From a virus: a stretch of DNA of 49,641 nt. Both the position numbers and the translations under genes were made by a program. Under the pieces are notes generated by a model, which saw only the letters and a list, made by a program, of their open reading frames with translations, had not been told where the DNA came from and did no database searches. Shown here one piece after another: positions 41,726-48,873 of the stretch; the stretch's first letter is position 1, and each line of letters opens with the position of its first letter. The DNA is taken from IMG/VR virus record IMGVR_UViG_3300025319_000030, positions 1 to 49,641 of that record; one strand, written 5' to 3'.

Positions 41726-42358
41726 ATGGAAGGTAAAAAATCATTTATCCTTTACTGTGATTTGATGGAAATAGTCCATGATTTAACAGATGAAGAGGCT
41801 GGTAAATTAATAAAGTTAATAATTGATTATGTAAATGATAAAGATCCAAAATGCGAAGAAAGGATTATTTCTTTAGCTTTTAAGCCAATAAAGAACTCAT
41901 TAAAGTCTGATTTGAAAAAATGGGATTTAATAAAACAAAAAAGGTCTGAAGCTGGAAAACAAGGAGGAAGACCAAAAAACGAAAAGCAAATTGAAGCAAA
42001 AAAAGCAAATGCTTTTTTTGAAAAGCAAAGCGAAGCAAAAAAAGCTGTAAGTGTTAATGTAAATGATAATGTAAGTGTAAATGAAATTACTATAAATAAT
42101 ATTGAAATCCTAGAAGAGGGAAGACTTGGGGGAAAACCATTTAAAGATGTTCTGATTGACATCTATTCCCTAACTGAAATCCAATTCCAAAAAGCTTTAA
42201 CGGATTGGAAAGTCTCAAATTTCGAAACACTTTTTAATAGCGACAAGCATTTCAGAGACTCACTGAACCTCTACATCAAAAAAAACATAGATGAGATAAA
42301 AAAAGAACCTAATGGATTGAAATATCCAAAATCAACAATTGAAGACAACAACTGGTAA
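41726..42358 (+). CDS. DUF6291-like protein (replication region)
   Basis: 210 aa. The N-terminal 90 residues (SFILYCDLMEIVHDLTDEEAGKL ... IKQKRSEAGKQGGRPKN) match DUF6291 as I remember it. A Lys/Glu/Ala-rich linker and a C-terminal 70-residue helical domain (QFQKALTDWKVSNFETLF) follow. Such proteins usually sit before a DnaB-type helicase gene in phages of Bacteroidota and may act in replication initiation or helicase loading. Confidence 0.75.
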   Translation: MEGKKSFILYCDLMEIVHDLTDEEAGKLIKLIIDYVNDKDPKCEERIISLAFKPIKNSLKSDLKKWDLIKQKRSEAGKQGGRPKNEKQIEAKKANAFFEKQSEAKKAVSVNVNDNVSVNEITINNIEILEEGRLGGKPFKDVLIDIYSLTEIQFQKALTDWKVSNFETLFNSDKHFRDSLNLYIKKNIDEIKKEPNGLKYPKSTIEDNNW

Positions 42359-42669
42359 TGGAAAAGAAAGACATAACTAAACTTAATAGATCAAACAAGG
42401 ATATTTGGGCGTTGATCGATCAAGGATTAAAAACCAAAAACTTTGCAATCCTTGAAAAGAATCTTAAAAGGATTTATTTGCTTCAATGCTACTACATAAA
42501 ATTACTGAATTTTCAGGATCATGAAATCAGGGAACTACACAATGAATTAATTTCTGAAATATCATTATCAAATTCTTTTGAAAAAGAATGGTTTGAAGGG
42601 GTAGCAAAAAGAACAGGAAATTATGATTTGCTTAAAAAAAGAATAGATGAACTTTTCAGAGACTCATGA
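42358..42669 (+). CDS. Hypothetical protein, 103 aa
   Basis: Helical and basic (NKDIWALIDQGLKTKNFAIL; KRIYLLQCYYIKLLNFQDH). It starts with a TAATG overlap, and its end overlaps the DnaB-like gene by four bases. Position between DUF6291 and helicase suggests a helicase-loader-type role, by context only. Confidence 0.6.
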   Translation: MEKKDITKLNRSNKDIWALIDQGLKTKNFAILEKNLKRIYLLQCYYIKLLNFQDHEIRELHNELISEISLSNSFEKEWFEGVAKRTGNYDLLKKRIDELFRDS

Positions 42670-43751
42670 AAAAGCAAATAAAAAAGGATTTTGATTTAGA
42701 TTTTTGTGAGGATTCGATTAAAACTTTTGCAGGTCAAAAGGATTCAATGTTGGAATCTTTTCGTAAAGGAAAAGAACCCGGGTCCAAAACTTATGTTAGG
42801 GATTTAGATGAAATCCAGGGTAAGAACGGATTTAAAAATAAACTTTGGTCTTGGAGGGCCGGAGAATTCAATCTTTGGACAGGATATAACAATGAAGGGA
42901 AAAGCCAGTTTCTGATTTACCTTTGTGTTTTGAAAGCCATTAAAGAGAATTGGAAATTTGCTTTTTTCAGTCCTGAAAACTATCCGCCGGATGAATTTTT
43001 TGATGATATAATTCATACAATTACCGGAAAAAGCACTGACAGACATTATAAAAATTTTGACCTTTCAGAGCAAGAATATTTAACAGCTTTCGATTTGGTT
43101 AAGGATAACTTCTTTTTTGTTTATCCTGAAAACGAAGGAAGCCCGGATTTTAGGATTGAACAAATTGAAAGTGTTTTTGAATATTTGGTATGGGAGAAAG
43201 GAATTAAAGCCGTTATAGCTGATCCATACATCAAAATCAGGCATGAAATGATGCCGGGCGAACAGGAACATTTATATGCTTCAAGATTCATGATGGATCG
43301 CATAAATTTCACCCGAAAAAACAATGTAAGCTATCATTTAGTTATGCACCAAACAACTCCTAGAAAAGAGCAAAGCGGTAATTATCCACCCCCAAGCCTT
43401 TACAATATCAAAGGGGGAGGAACCTTTGCGGATAGTACCGATAATGTTATTTCAGTTTGGAGGCCAAATCGTGGGGTTGATCCTTCCGATACAACTGTAA
43501 TTATTAAGTCTGATAAGATAAAAAAGCAAAAGTTAGTAGGAATTCCAAGTGAAATTCAGATTGATTTTAACCGGAAAAGAAACCGATATATCGGAAAAGA
43601 CGGTTTTGATTATTTTGAGCAGATTTTACCAAATACAAAAACCGTAGAAAATAAACCTGAAAATTCTTTGTACAATCCCGATAAATTCATAGGTTCGGGA
43701 GTGAAAGATTTTGACATTGATTTTAACGAAAAAACGGAAATTGGATTTTGA
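42666..43751 (+). CDS. DnaB-like / RecA-fold replicative ATPase
   Basis: 361 aa. Walker A-like loop LWTGYNNEGKSQ, then FFSPENYPPDEFFDD. The Walker B strand is KAVIADPYIKI. A sensor-like HLVMHQTTPRK and a glycine-rich GGGTFADSTDNVI follow, as in DnaB/Twinkle helicase domains. It lacks the N-terminal DnaB domain and a primase domain, so primase may come from the host. Replication fork unwinding is the likely job. Confidence 0.82.
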   Translation: MKKQIKKDFDLDFCEDSIKTFAGQKDSMLESFRKGKEPGSKTYVRDLDEIQGKNGFKNKLWSWRAGEFNLWTGYNNEGKSQFLIYLCVLKAIKENWKFAFFSPENYPPDEFFDDIIHTITGKSTDRHYKNFDLSEQEYLTAFDLVKDNFFFVYPENEGSPDFRIEQIESVFEYLVWEKGIKAVIADPYIKIRHEMMPGEQEHLYASRFMMDRINFTRKNNVSYHLVMHQTTPRKEQSGNYPPPSLYNIKGGGTFADSTDNVISVWRPNRGVDPSDTTVIIKSDKIKKQKLVGIPSEIQIDFNRKRNRYIGKDGFDYFEQILPNTKTVENKPENSLYNPDKFIGSGVKDFDIDFNEKTEIGF

Positions 43752-44152
43752 AAAAGACAATCAGCGAACTGACAGGGAAGAAAATGAAACTTTGGGAGCC
43801 GACTTATGAGCAGGCGATTTTCATCAAAGAACGGTATGCGACTTACAACTCGATCAACACGTGGACAAAGAGCCGTATTTGCGAGCGATTTAAGGTGTCT
43901 TCTGCTGTTCTTGATAGATATCTTGCCAAACATAATATTAAGCCGAAAAAAGAGCCTAAAGGGAAGTCCAGAGACCTGACAGGTTTTATCAGGATTCCGG
44001 TCCCCTGTGAGTTCGGTTCACAGACTTATATCCTGATTCCTCCCGACAAAGATCCTGTGGAGGCTTTGGAAAACTATAAAAAAAGGAATGAGGAAAAGTT
44101 GAAGAGGTTTAAGAAAAAAGAAGTTGAGGGTGTTGATGATTTAGAAATATAA
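43748..44152 (+). CDS. Hypothetical DNA-binding-like protein, about 134 aa
   Basis: The frame opens with TTG overlapping the helicase stop (TTGA); the first ATG is at 43784 (MKLWEPTYEQ). A segment (ICERFKVSSAVLDRYLAKH) looks like an HTH, and the C-terminal third is Lys-rich. Which start is used is uncertain. Confidence 0.6.
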   Translation: MKKTISELTGKKMKLWEPTYEQAIFIKERYATYNSINTWTKSRICERFKVSSAVLDRYLAKHNIKPKKEPKGKSRDLTGFIRIPVPCEFGSQTYILIPPDKDPVEALENYKKRNEEKLKRFKKKEVEGVDDLEI

Positions 44153-44173
44153 TTAGAATAAACAAAAAACACT

Positions 44174-44392
44174 ATGAGACCTGAAAAGAAAAGATTGATC
44201 GCTGAACATTTGAAAAGAGGTGAGAGCATTACTGGCCTGCAAGCTTTAGCACTTTATGACGCATATCGTCTTTCATCCACGATTAACCGTCTCAGAAATG
44301 AGGGGTTAAAAATTGAAACGACAATGATTCAAAGGGATGATTCTACAAGTTTTGCTAAGTATTGGATTCCGATAAATGAGAGAAGGAAATGA
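44174..44392 (+). CDS. HTH protein (HTH_55-like), 72 aa
   Basis: KKRLIAEHLKRGESITGLQALALYDAYRL is followed by STINRLRNEGLKIET. This winged-helix pattern recurs in Bacteroidota and Proteobacteria phages (helix-turn-helix domain HTH_55, from memory). Probably a small regulator. Its stop overlaps the next start. Confidence 0.7.
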   Translation: MRPEKKRLIAEHLKRGESITGLQALALYDAYRLSSTINRLRNEGLKIETTMIQRDDSTSFAKYWIPINERRK

Positions 44393-44574
44393 CCCCAAAG
44401 GAAAAAGCAATTGAGCTAATTTCTGATTACTCAGAGATTCATTTATTAGACCAGTATGAGTTAGCTAAAATTTGTGCATTATATGCCGCCAATACTGCAA
44501 AATGGAGTCATCCATCCGATTCAAAGGAATTTAATTATTGGGAACAAGTCAAAAAAGAAATACAATTGTTATGA
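44389..44574 (+). CDS. Hypothetical protein, 61 aa
   Basis: Starts MTPKEKAIELISDYSEIHLL, then AKICALYAANTAKWSHPSD and YWEQVKKEI. A small helical protein of a type often seen in Bacteroidota phages; function unknown. ATGA overlap with the previous gene and a four-base overlap with the next. Confidence 0.65.
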   Translation: MTPKEKAIELISDYSEIHLLDQYELAKICALYAANTAKWSHPSDSKEFNYWEQVKKEIQLL

Positions 44575-44933
44575 AAAGAATCCAACGTTCCCGAAAAAAG
44601 GGATATAAATCACCCGAAAACTCAAAGTATGTCGGACGGCCTACCAAGTTTGGAAATCCATTTAAACTTTCACCTGATGGTTATATTCTCTATTACAAAG
44701 CCGGAAAGTTAATTGGTTCGCCTTGGTTTTATTGGGGTTGTGATTGTGGATTTGAGTTAAAAGACATAATTGACCTTTATAAAAAATGGATCAATCAAGA
44801 ATTGCTAAATTTTAACTTGCCTAAACCTCCAAGCATTAAAGAATTAAAAGGACTTGATTTATCTTGTTTTTGTTCTTTGGATAAGCCTTGTCATGTGGAT
44901 GTATTGATTGAAATTTTGGAAAGTAAAAACTAA
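44571..44933 (+). CDS. DUF4326 protein
   Basis: 120 aa. NSKYVGRPTKFGNPF near the N-terminus and KGLDLSCFCSLDKPCHVDVL at the C-terminus match DUF4326 as I remember it. The conserved Cys-rich CFC...PCH may bind metal. Function unknown; common in phages. Start at 44571, overlapping the previous stop. Confidence 0.82.
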   Translation: MKRIQRSRKKGYKSPENSKYVGRPTKFGNPFKLSPDGYILYYKAGKLIGSPWFYWGCDCGFELKDIIDLYKKWINQELLNFNLPKPPSIKELKGLDLSCFCSLDKPCHVDVLIEILESKN

Positions 44934-44936
44934 GAA

Positions 44937-45236
44937 ATGACCAAACCAGTAATATTTGAAGCAAAAACAACTTACTCAGATTGTAGAACTTGGGTAATAG
45001 GTGAAGACAAAGAATCAATCATTGAATTTCTTTGTAATCAGTGGGGATGCTGGATTCATGAATTAATTCTTGAAGAACTACCAGAATCAAAATGGAGTGA
45101 ATGCCAAATTATTGATCCTGATTCTGAATATTATGAGGAAACGGATGAATTTGAATACATCGTAATTTCTGACTTTCAAAAAGAAGCTGAAAAATGGGAT
45201 GGAAAAACTGAAATTTTAGCAACTGATGAATATTGA
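44937..45236 (+). CDS. Hypothetical acidic protein, 99 aa
   Basis: Starts MTKPVIFEAKTTYSDCRTWV, strongly acidic (DSEYYEETDEFEYIVI). No family recognised. Three bp after the DUF4326 gene. Confidence 0.6.
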   Translation: MTKPVIFEAKTTYSDCRTWVIGEDKESIIEFLCNQWGCWIHELILEELPESKWSECQIIDPDSEYYEETDEFEYIVISDFQKEAEKWDGKTEILATDEY

Positions 45237-45238
45237 AA

Positions 45239-45661
45239 ATGAAAGCTAAATACGATTACATAATTGGAATTGATCCTGGAACTACAACCGGAATTGCAAT
45301 TTGGAACCCAAAATCCAAAGAATTTGAGCAAATTTTTTCAGGTAAGATTTTGGAAGTAATGACCAAATTAGAACCTCATTGTGTTTTCGGTAAAACGAAA
45401 TTCATGATTGAAAACCCAAATCTTAGAAAATGGTTTGGAAAATCTGGCAGGGAGGTTCTTCAAGGTGTTGGATCGGTAAAGCGAGATTACCAAATCTGGA
45501 TCGAATGGTTTGAAATTAACAATTCAGAATATCAGGATATCCACCCCAAAAATATTAAAACCAAATTAGATGCTAAGCAATTTGAAAAGATTACAGGATG
45601 GAAAAAACAAACGAACTCACACATGAGGGATGCTGGAATGTTGGTTTTTTGCATGGGATAA
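45239..45661 (+). CDS. RuvC-like Holliday junction resolvase fold protein
   Basis: 140 aa. The first acidic motif is IIGIDPGTTTGIAIW (catalytic Asp), a second KFMIENPN (Glu), and the C-terminal HMRDAGMLV gives His and Asp. This is the RuvC/RNase H-like layout. Would cleave branched DNA formed in recombination or replication before packaging. ATG 45239 preferred over TTG 45233. Confidence 0.78.
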   Translation: MKAKYDYIIGIDPGTTTGIAIWNPKSKEFEQIFSGKILEVMTKLEPHCVFGKTKFMIENPNLRKWFGKSGREVLQGVGSVKRDYQIWIEWFEINNSEYQDIHPKNIKTKLDAKQFEKITGWKKQTNSHMRDAGMLVFCMG

Positions 45662-45671
45662 ACTAAAAAAA

Positions 45672-45842
45672 ATGGACACTAAAAAAACAAACGATACGAT
45701 TTCCTTACTCGAAGCGATGCTGGAAAATTGCAGAGAACGGATGAAAGATCCTAATACCCCAAAAGAATATCTGAGACATCTGATTAAGTCAGAGGAACGA
45801 ATTAAAGGAAGTATCAACTCATTAGAATCAAAACTAAACTAA
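45672..45842 (+). CDS. Hypothetical helical protein, 56 aa
   Basis: MDTKKTNDTISLLEAMLENC, then Arg/Lys/Glu-rich helices (YLRHLIKSEERIKGSI). Next gene overlaps its stop by one base (TAATG). Function unknown. Confidence 0.6.
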   Translation: MDTKKTNDTISLLEAMLENCRERMKDPNTPKEYLRHLIKSEERIKGSINSLESKLN

Positions 45843-46201
45843 TGGAACTGACTAAAGAGCAAAAGAGAATATACCAAATCAGCTTTAACAGGTTGATTTT
45901 TTCATCTATGAATGAGGTAATGCACTCCACATACCTGGAATCAAGTGCGGTCAAAAATTGGGATTCAAACTTAGCCCTGAAGCTTCGAAATATCAAAGGA
46001 CAATTAGCCAACGAATTAAAAAAGGATTATCAGATTATTGAGTCACTTGGAGGCTTAGAAGCAATTCAGCTTTTTTACAAGCTAACCAACATTTTTGAAC
46101 GAATCATTGAAACGGCTCAAATCGGAAATCCAAGGGAATTTGAAAATTTGATCCTGATTTTAGAAGCTTATCAAAAAGGAGAAATACGCATTGAAGATTA
46201 A
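45842..46201 (+). CDS. Hypothetical helical protein, 119 aa
   Basis: Starts MELTKEQKRIYQISFNRLIF, all-helical (LALKLRNIKGQLANELKKDY; LFYKLTNIFERIIETAQ). No family recognised. End of the replication operon. Confidence 0.6.
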   Translation: MELTKEQKRIYQISFNRLIFSSMNEVMHSTYLESSAVKNWDSNLALKLRNIKGQLANELKKDYQIIESLGGLEAIQLFYKLTNIFERIIETAQIGNPREFENLILILEAYQKGEIRIED

Positions 46202-46237
46202 GAAACGGGTAAAATCATTGAGCTTGAAAAATAATTG

Positions 46238-46262
46238 AAAAAATAAATTCGATTTTACTTGA
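46238..46262 (+). promoter_or_regulatory. Degenerate copy of the AT-rich upstream motif
   Basis: aaaaataaattc followed by gattttacttga resembles the motif at 6090 and 48805. It lies about 70 bp upstream of ATG 46333. The rest of the 46202-46332 intergenic region is AT-rich without a hairpin. Confidence 0.35.
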
Positions 46263-46332
46263 CTTGAATATATGTTTTTGTCTATACTTACACAAGTAAT
46301 TCAAACAAACATAAACACTAAAAAACACGATC

Positions 46333-46584
46333 ATGGAAAATTTAACTATTAATGAAAACGGTACAGTAAGAATAGGTGGAGAAGTAGCCGATTATGACGG
46401 CTTACTTGAAATATTAAGTCCAATTGGGGAATACGAAACCGAAGAGGCGGGAACATTGGTCTTATTCCCCTTCAAAGGGGGGTATATAGAGTTACTTTTA
46501 GATGGATCATTCGGTTCTGGTGAGGAAGCTAACTTTACGGATTTATCTTTTGAGGAGATTATGGAATACTTTAATGTAAAGTAA
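46333..46584 (+). CDS. Hypothetical acidic protein, 83 aa
   Basis: Starts MENLTINENGTVRIGGEVAD and ends EEIMEYFNVK. Acidic with beta-strands (GTLVLFPFKGGYIELLL), no Cys. Could be a small DNA-mimic-type or regulatory protein; only the charge supports that. Confidence 0.6.
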   Translation: MENLTINENGTVRIGGEVADYDGLLEILSPIGEYETEEAGTLVLFPFKGGYIELLLDGSFGSGEEANFTDLSFEEIMEYFNVK

Positions 46585-46658
46585 AACAAAAAAACCCTTC
46601 AGGTGGCGGTAAACCGGGCCTTTAAACAAGTTAGTCACATTTGAAAAATCAAACGATC

Positions 46659-46769
46659 ATGTTCAAAGCTCCAAAAAAGACATCCGACAAACATAAAAAA
46701 AGTTTCTTTGATAAGCCAGTTGAAAAGAACACGGAATCACTTTTAATTAGCGAATTCAAATGGTTGTAG
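46659..46769 (+). CDS. Possible small ORF, 36 aa
   Basis: MFKAPKKTSDKHKKSFFDKP, very basic, ending just inside the start of the next frame. Preceded by an A-rich leader. In the 368-bp stretch 46585-46952, which otherwise holds only the frameshifted remnant that follows. Confidence 0.4.
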   Translation: MFKAPKKTSDKHKKSFFDKPVEKNTESLLISEFKWL

Positions 46770-46977
46770 GGACTTTTAATTATTTAGAAAACAATGAAAA
46801 TTTTAATGTTAAATACTTGAATACCCATATTAAAACTTGTTTAATTAAGACAGAAACTAATTCTTATGTAATAACATCATCCGGTAATTTCAACCAGATG
46901 GGAAAATCGAGCAAACTATTGTAATTTTGAGTGAATCATTAAGAAATGAGATATGCCAGGCGGCAATAAAAATATAA
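46760..46977 (+). pseudogene. Frameshifted remnant of a phospholipase-D-like phage protein
   Basis: From ATG 46760 the frame reads NTHIKTCLIKTETNSYVITS SGNFNQMGK and then stops after SSKLL. One extra base near GGGAAAA (about 46901-46907) would restore GKIEQTIVILSESLRNEI in the next frame, ending at 46977. The HxK and SGN...IEQ pattern resembles the C-terminal motif of PLD-like nuclease-fold proteins that often sit before terminase genes in Bacteroidota phages. The N-terminal half is missing. Confidence 0.5.
46922..46929 (+). promoter_or_regulatory. -7 box TAATTTTG, terminase operon
   Basis: Matches TAnnTTTG; 24 nt before ATG 46953. It overlaps the stop codon of the remnant ORF. Confidence 0.55.
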
Positions 46978-47447
46978 AACCAAGCGACGGAAAGCAATTT
47001 TCTAAAGATTATCAGCCTGAACCAAAATGGACGGAGGCAAAAGCTTTGAGGCTTGGAAATGACCTAATTAATTGGTTAAAGGCAAAAGACCATAACGGAA
47101 ACGATTCAGGTAATATATTTTTTATGGAATTCCTTATCATTGAGAATGATTTATATCCTGATTTAATTAGTTATCTAGTTGGAAAATTCTCCTCGTTTTC
47201 CTATTTAATTGATAAAGCAAAAGCAATTCAGGAGTTAAAGCTTCAAAAATACGGGGTCGGAGATAGATTAAACGCCACAATGACTAAGTTCGTATTGATC
47301 AATAAGCATGATTGGAAGGATAAGACCGAGACTGATGTTACAACCAAAGGAGAGTCAATAAATAAGCCTGATTTAACTAAATTGTCAGATGATGAATTAC
47401 GAAAGCTTGCTGAATTGCAATCCAAAAGCGGAATTAGCAAAACGTAA
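46953..47447 (+). CDS. Terminase small subunit (putative)
   Basis: 164 aa. Helical protein with LRLGNDLINWLKAKD near the N-terminus, then a compact HTH-like core (LISYLVGKFSSFSYLIDKAK), and a C-terminal NKHDWKDKTETD ... KLSDDELRKLAELQ end. The NKHDWKDK plus LSDEEL-type end is usual for small terminase proteins, which recognise packaging sites. Directly upstream of the large terminase and overlapping it by 59 bp. Confidence 0.78.
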   Translation: MPGGNKNIKPSDGKQFSKDYQPEPKWTEAKALRLGNDLINWLKAKDHNGNDSGNIFFMEFLIIENDLYPDLISYLVGKFSSFSYLIDKAKAIQELKLQKYGVGDRLNATMTKFVLINKHDWKDKTETDVTTKGESINKPDLTKLSDDELRKLAELQSKSGISKT

Positions 47448-48804
47448 TTTTGATGATTTTGTAACCTACCTTTTTCCAGCTTATGAAATGAAATGGTTCC
47501 ATAAGCATATTTGTGAAAAATTAAACGACTTCAATCGGGGGTATATTAAAAAGCTAATGGTTTTCATGCCGCCTCAGCATGGCAAATCACAACTAACTAC
47601 CCGTTTATTTCCTGCATATACTTTAGGCGTTCACCCTAATAAAAAAGTAGTAGTAGCATCTTATAATGCCACTTTAGCGAGTAGATTTAACAGGGATATT
47701 CAGAGAATAATCGATACAGATCTTTTTCATGATATTTTCCCAAAAACACTTTTAAATGAATCCAATGTGGTTACCGTTTCTGAGTCATATTTAAGAAATT
47801 CAGAGATTTTTGAGATAGTTGGATATTCTGGATTTTTAAAAACGGTAGGACGTGGGGGGGCATTGACAGGGACTCCGGTTGATTTAGGCATCATTGATGA
47901 TCCGATAAAGGATAGGGCGGAAGCAATGTCTGAAACGATTAGAGAAAGCCTTTGGAGCTGGTATCAGGATGTTTTTGAAACAAGACTTCATAATGATTCT
48001 CAACAATTATTAATTCAAACAAGGTGGCACGAGGATGATTTGGCTGGAAGACTTCTAAGGCGTGATAAAGATTGGGATGTAATTGTTTTTGAAGCTATAA
48101 AAGAAAATGATTTTGATTATGATCCAAGAAAAAAAGGAGAGGCTTTATGGCCTGAGAAGCACTCTTTTGACAGGATTAATAAAGTTAGATTAACCAGCCC
48201 GTTAACTTTTAATAGCTTATATCAACAAAACCCAATTCCAATGGACGATATTGGTATTTTTTGGGATAAAAATATCTTAAAAAGGCATAGAATTAAGGTG
48301 AAACCTCAACTTGAAAGGATTATTGTTGCAATTGATCCTGCCACTACAAATAGCTCAACCAGTGATGAAACTGGAATAATGGTACAAGGGATTGATAATG
48401 TTGGAAACGGATATCTAATTGAAGATTTGAGCGGGAAATACTCCCCAAACGAATGGGCTACTATAGCTGTAAATGCAGTTGTAAGGCATGATGCTGTTTG
48501 TATAGTAGCTGAAAAAAACCAAGGAGGTGACATGGTTGGATCAATTATTAGGCAACATGACCAAAAGATTAGAATTAAGCTAGTTACAGCTAGTAAAGGA
48601 AAAGAGGTTAGGGCGGAGCCTATTTTTGGGCTTTATGAACAGTCTAAAATTTACCATGTTGGCGAGTTCCCGGAGCTTGAAAATCAAATGGTGTTATTTA
48701 ACCCAAAACATAATGACAAGTCACCGGACAGGGTTGATGCTTTAGTTTGGGGTTTTACTGAGCTAATGATTGGAACAAAAACCGAGGTGCATTTCGGATG
48801 GTGA
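47389..48804 (+). CDS. Terminase large subunit
   Basis: 471 aa. ATPase: Walker A FMPPQHGKSQ near residue 65, Walker B LGIIDDPI near residue 170, coupling motif LLIQTRWHEDD. Nuclease: first Asp in VAIDPATTNSS, acidic centre VCIVAEKNQGG, and last motif PDRVDALVWGF near the end. It packages DNA into proheads and cuts concatemers. Start chosen at ATG 47389, which overlaps the small subunit gene. Confidence 0.94.
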   Translation: MMNYESLLNCNPKAELAKRNFDDFVTYLFPAYEMKWFHKHICEKLNDFNRGYIKKLMVFMPPQHGKSQLTTRLFPAYTLGVHPNKKVVVASYNATLASRFNRDIQRIIDTDLFHDIFPKTLLNESNVVTVSESYLRNSEIFEIVGYSGFLKTVGRGGALTGTPVDLGIIDDPIKDRAEAMSETIRESLWSWYQDVFETRLHNDSQQLLIQTRWHEDDLAGRLLRRDKDWDVIVFEAIKENDFDYDPRKKGEALWPEKHSFDRINKVRLTSPLTFNSLYQQNPIPMDDIGIFWDKNILKRHRIKVKPQLERIIVAIDPATTNSSTSDETGIMVQGIDNVGNGYLIEDLSGKYSPNEWATIAVNAVVRHDAVCIVAEKNQGGDMVGSIIRQHDQKIRIKLVTASKGKEVRAEPIFGLYEQSKIYHVGEFPELENQMVLFNPKHNDKSPDRVDALVWGFTELMIGTKTEVHFGW

Positions 48805-48828
48805 AAAATAAATCTGATTTTTCTTGGA
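48805..48828 (+). promoter_or_regulatory. AT-rich upstream motif, copy
   Basis: aaaataaatc and gattttt/cttgga blocks; differs from the 6090-6114 copy at only two positions. It starts at the terminase stop, 46 bp upstream of ATG 48874. Confidence 0.5.
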
Positions 48829-48873
48829 TATTAAAATCAATTCGAATAGTTTTAAAAATCAAATCAAAAACAC

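Noticed and set aside
38073-44392. Lysogeny module (the small HTH proteins as CI/Cro)
   Set aside because: No integrase, no attachment site and no CI-like peptidase domain; the HTH proteins sit in the replication operon in one direction.
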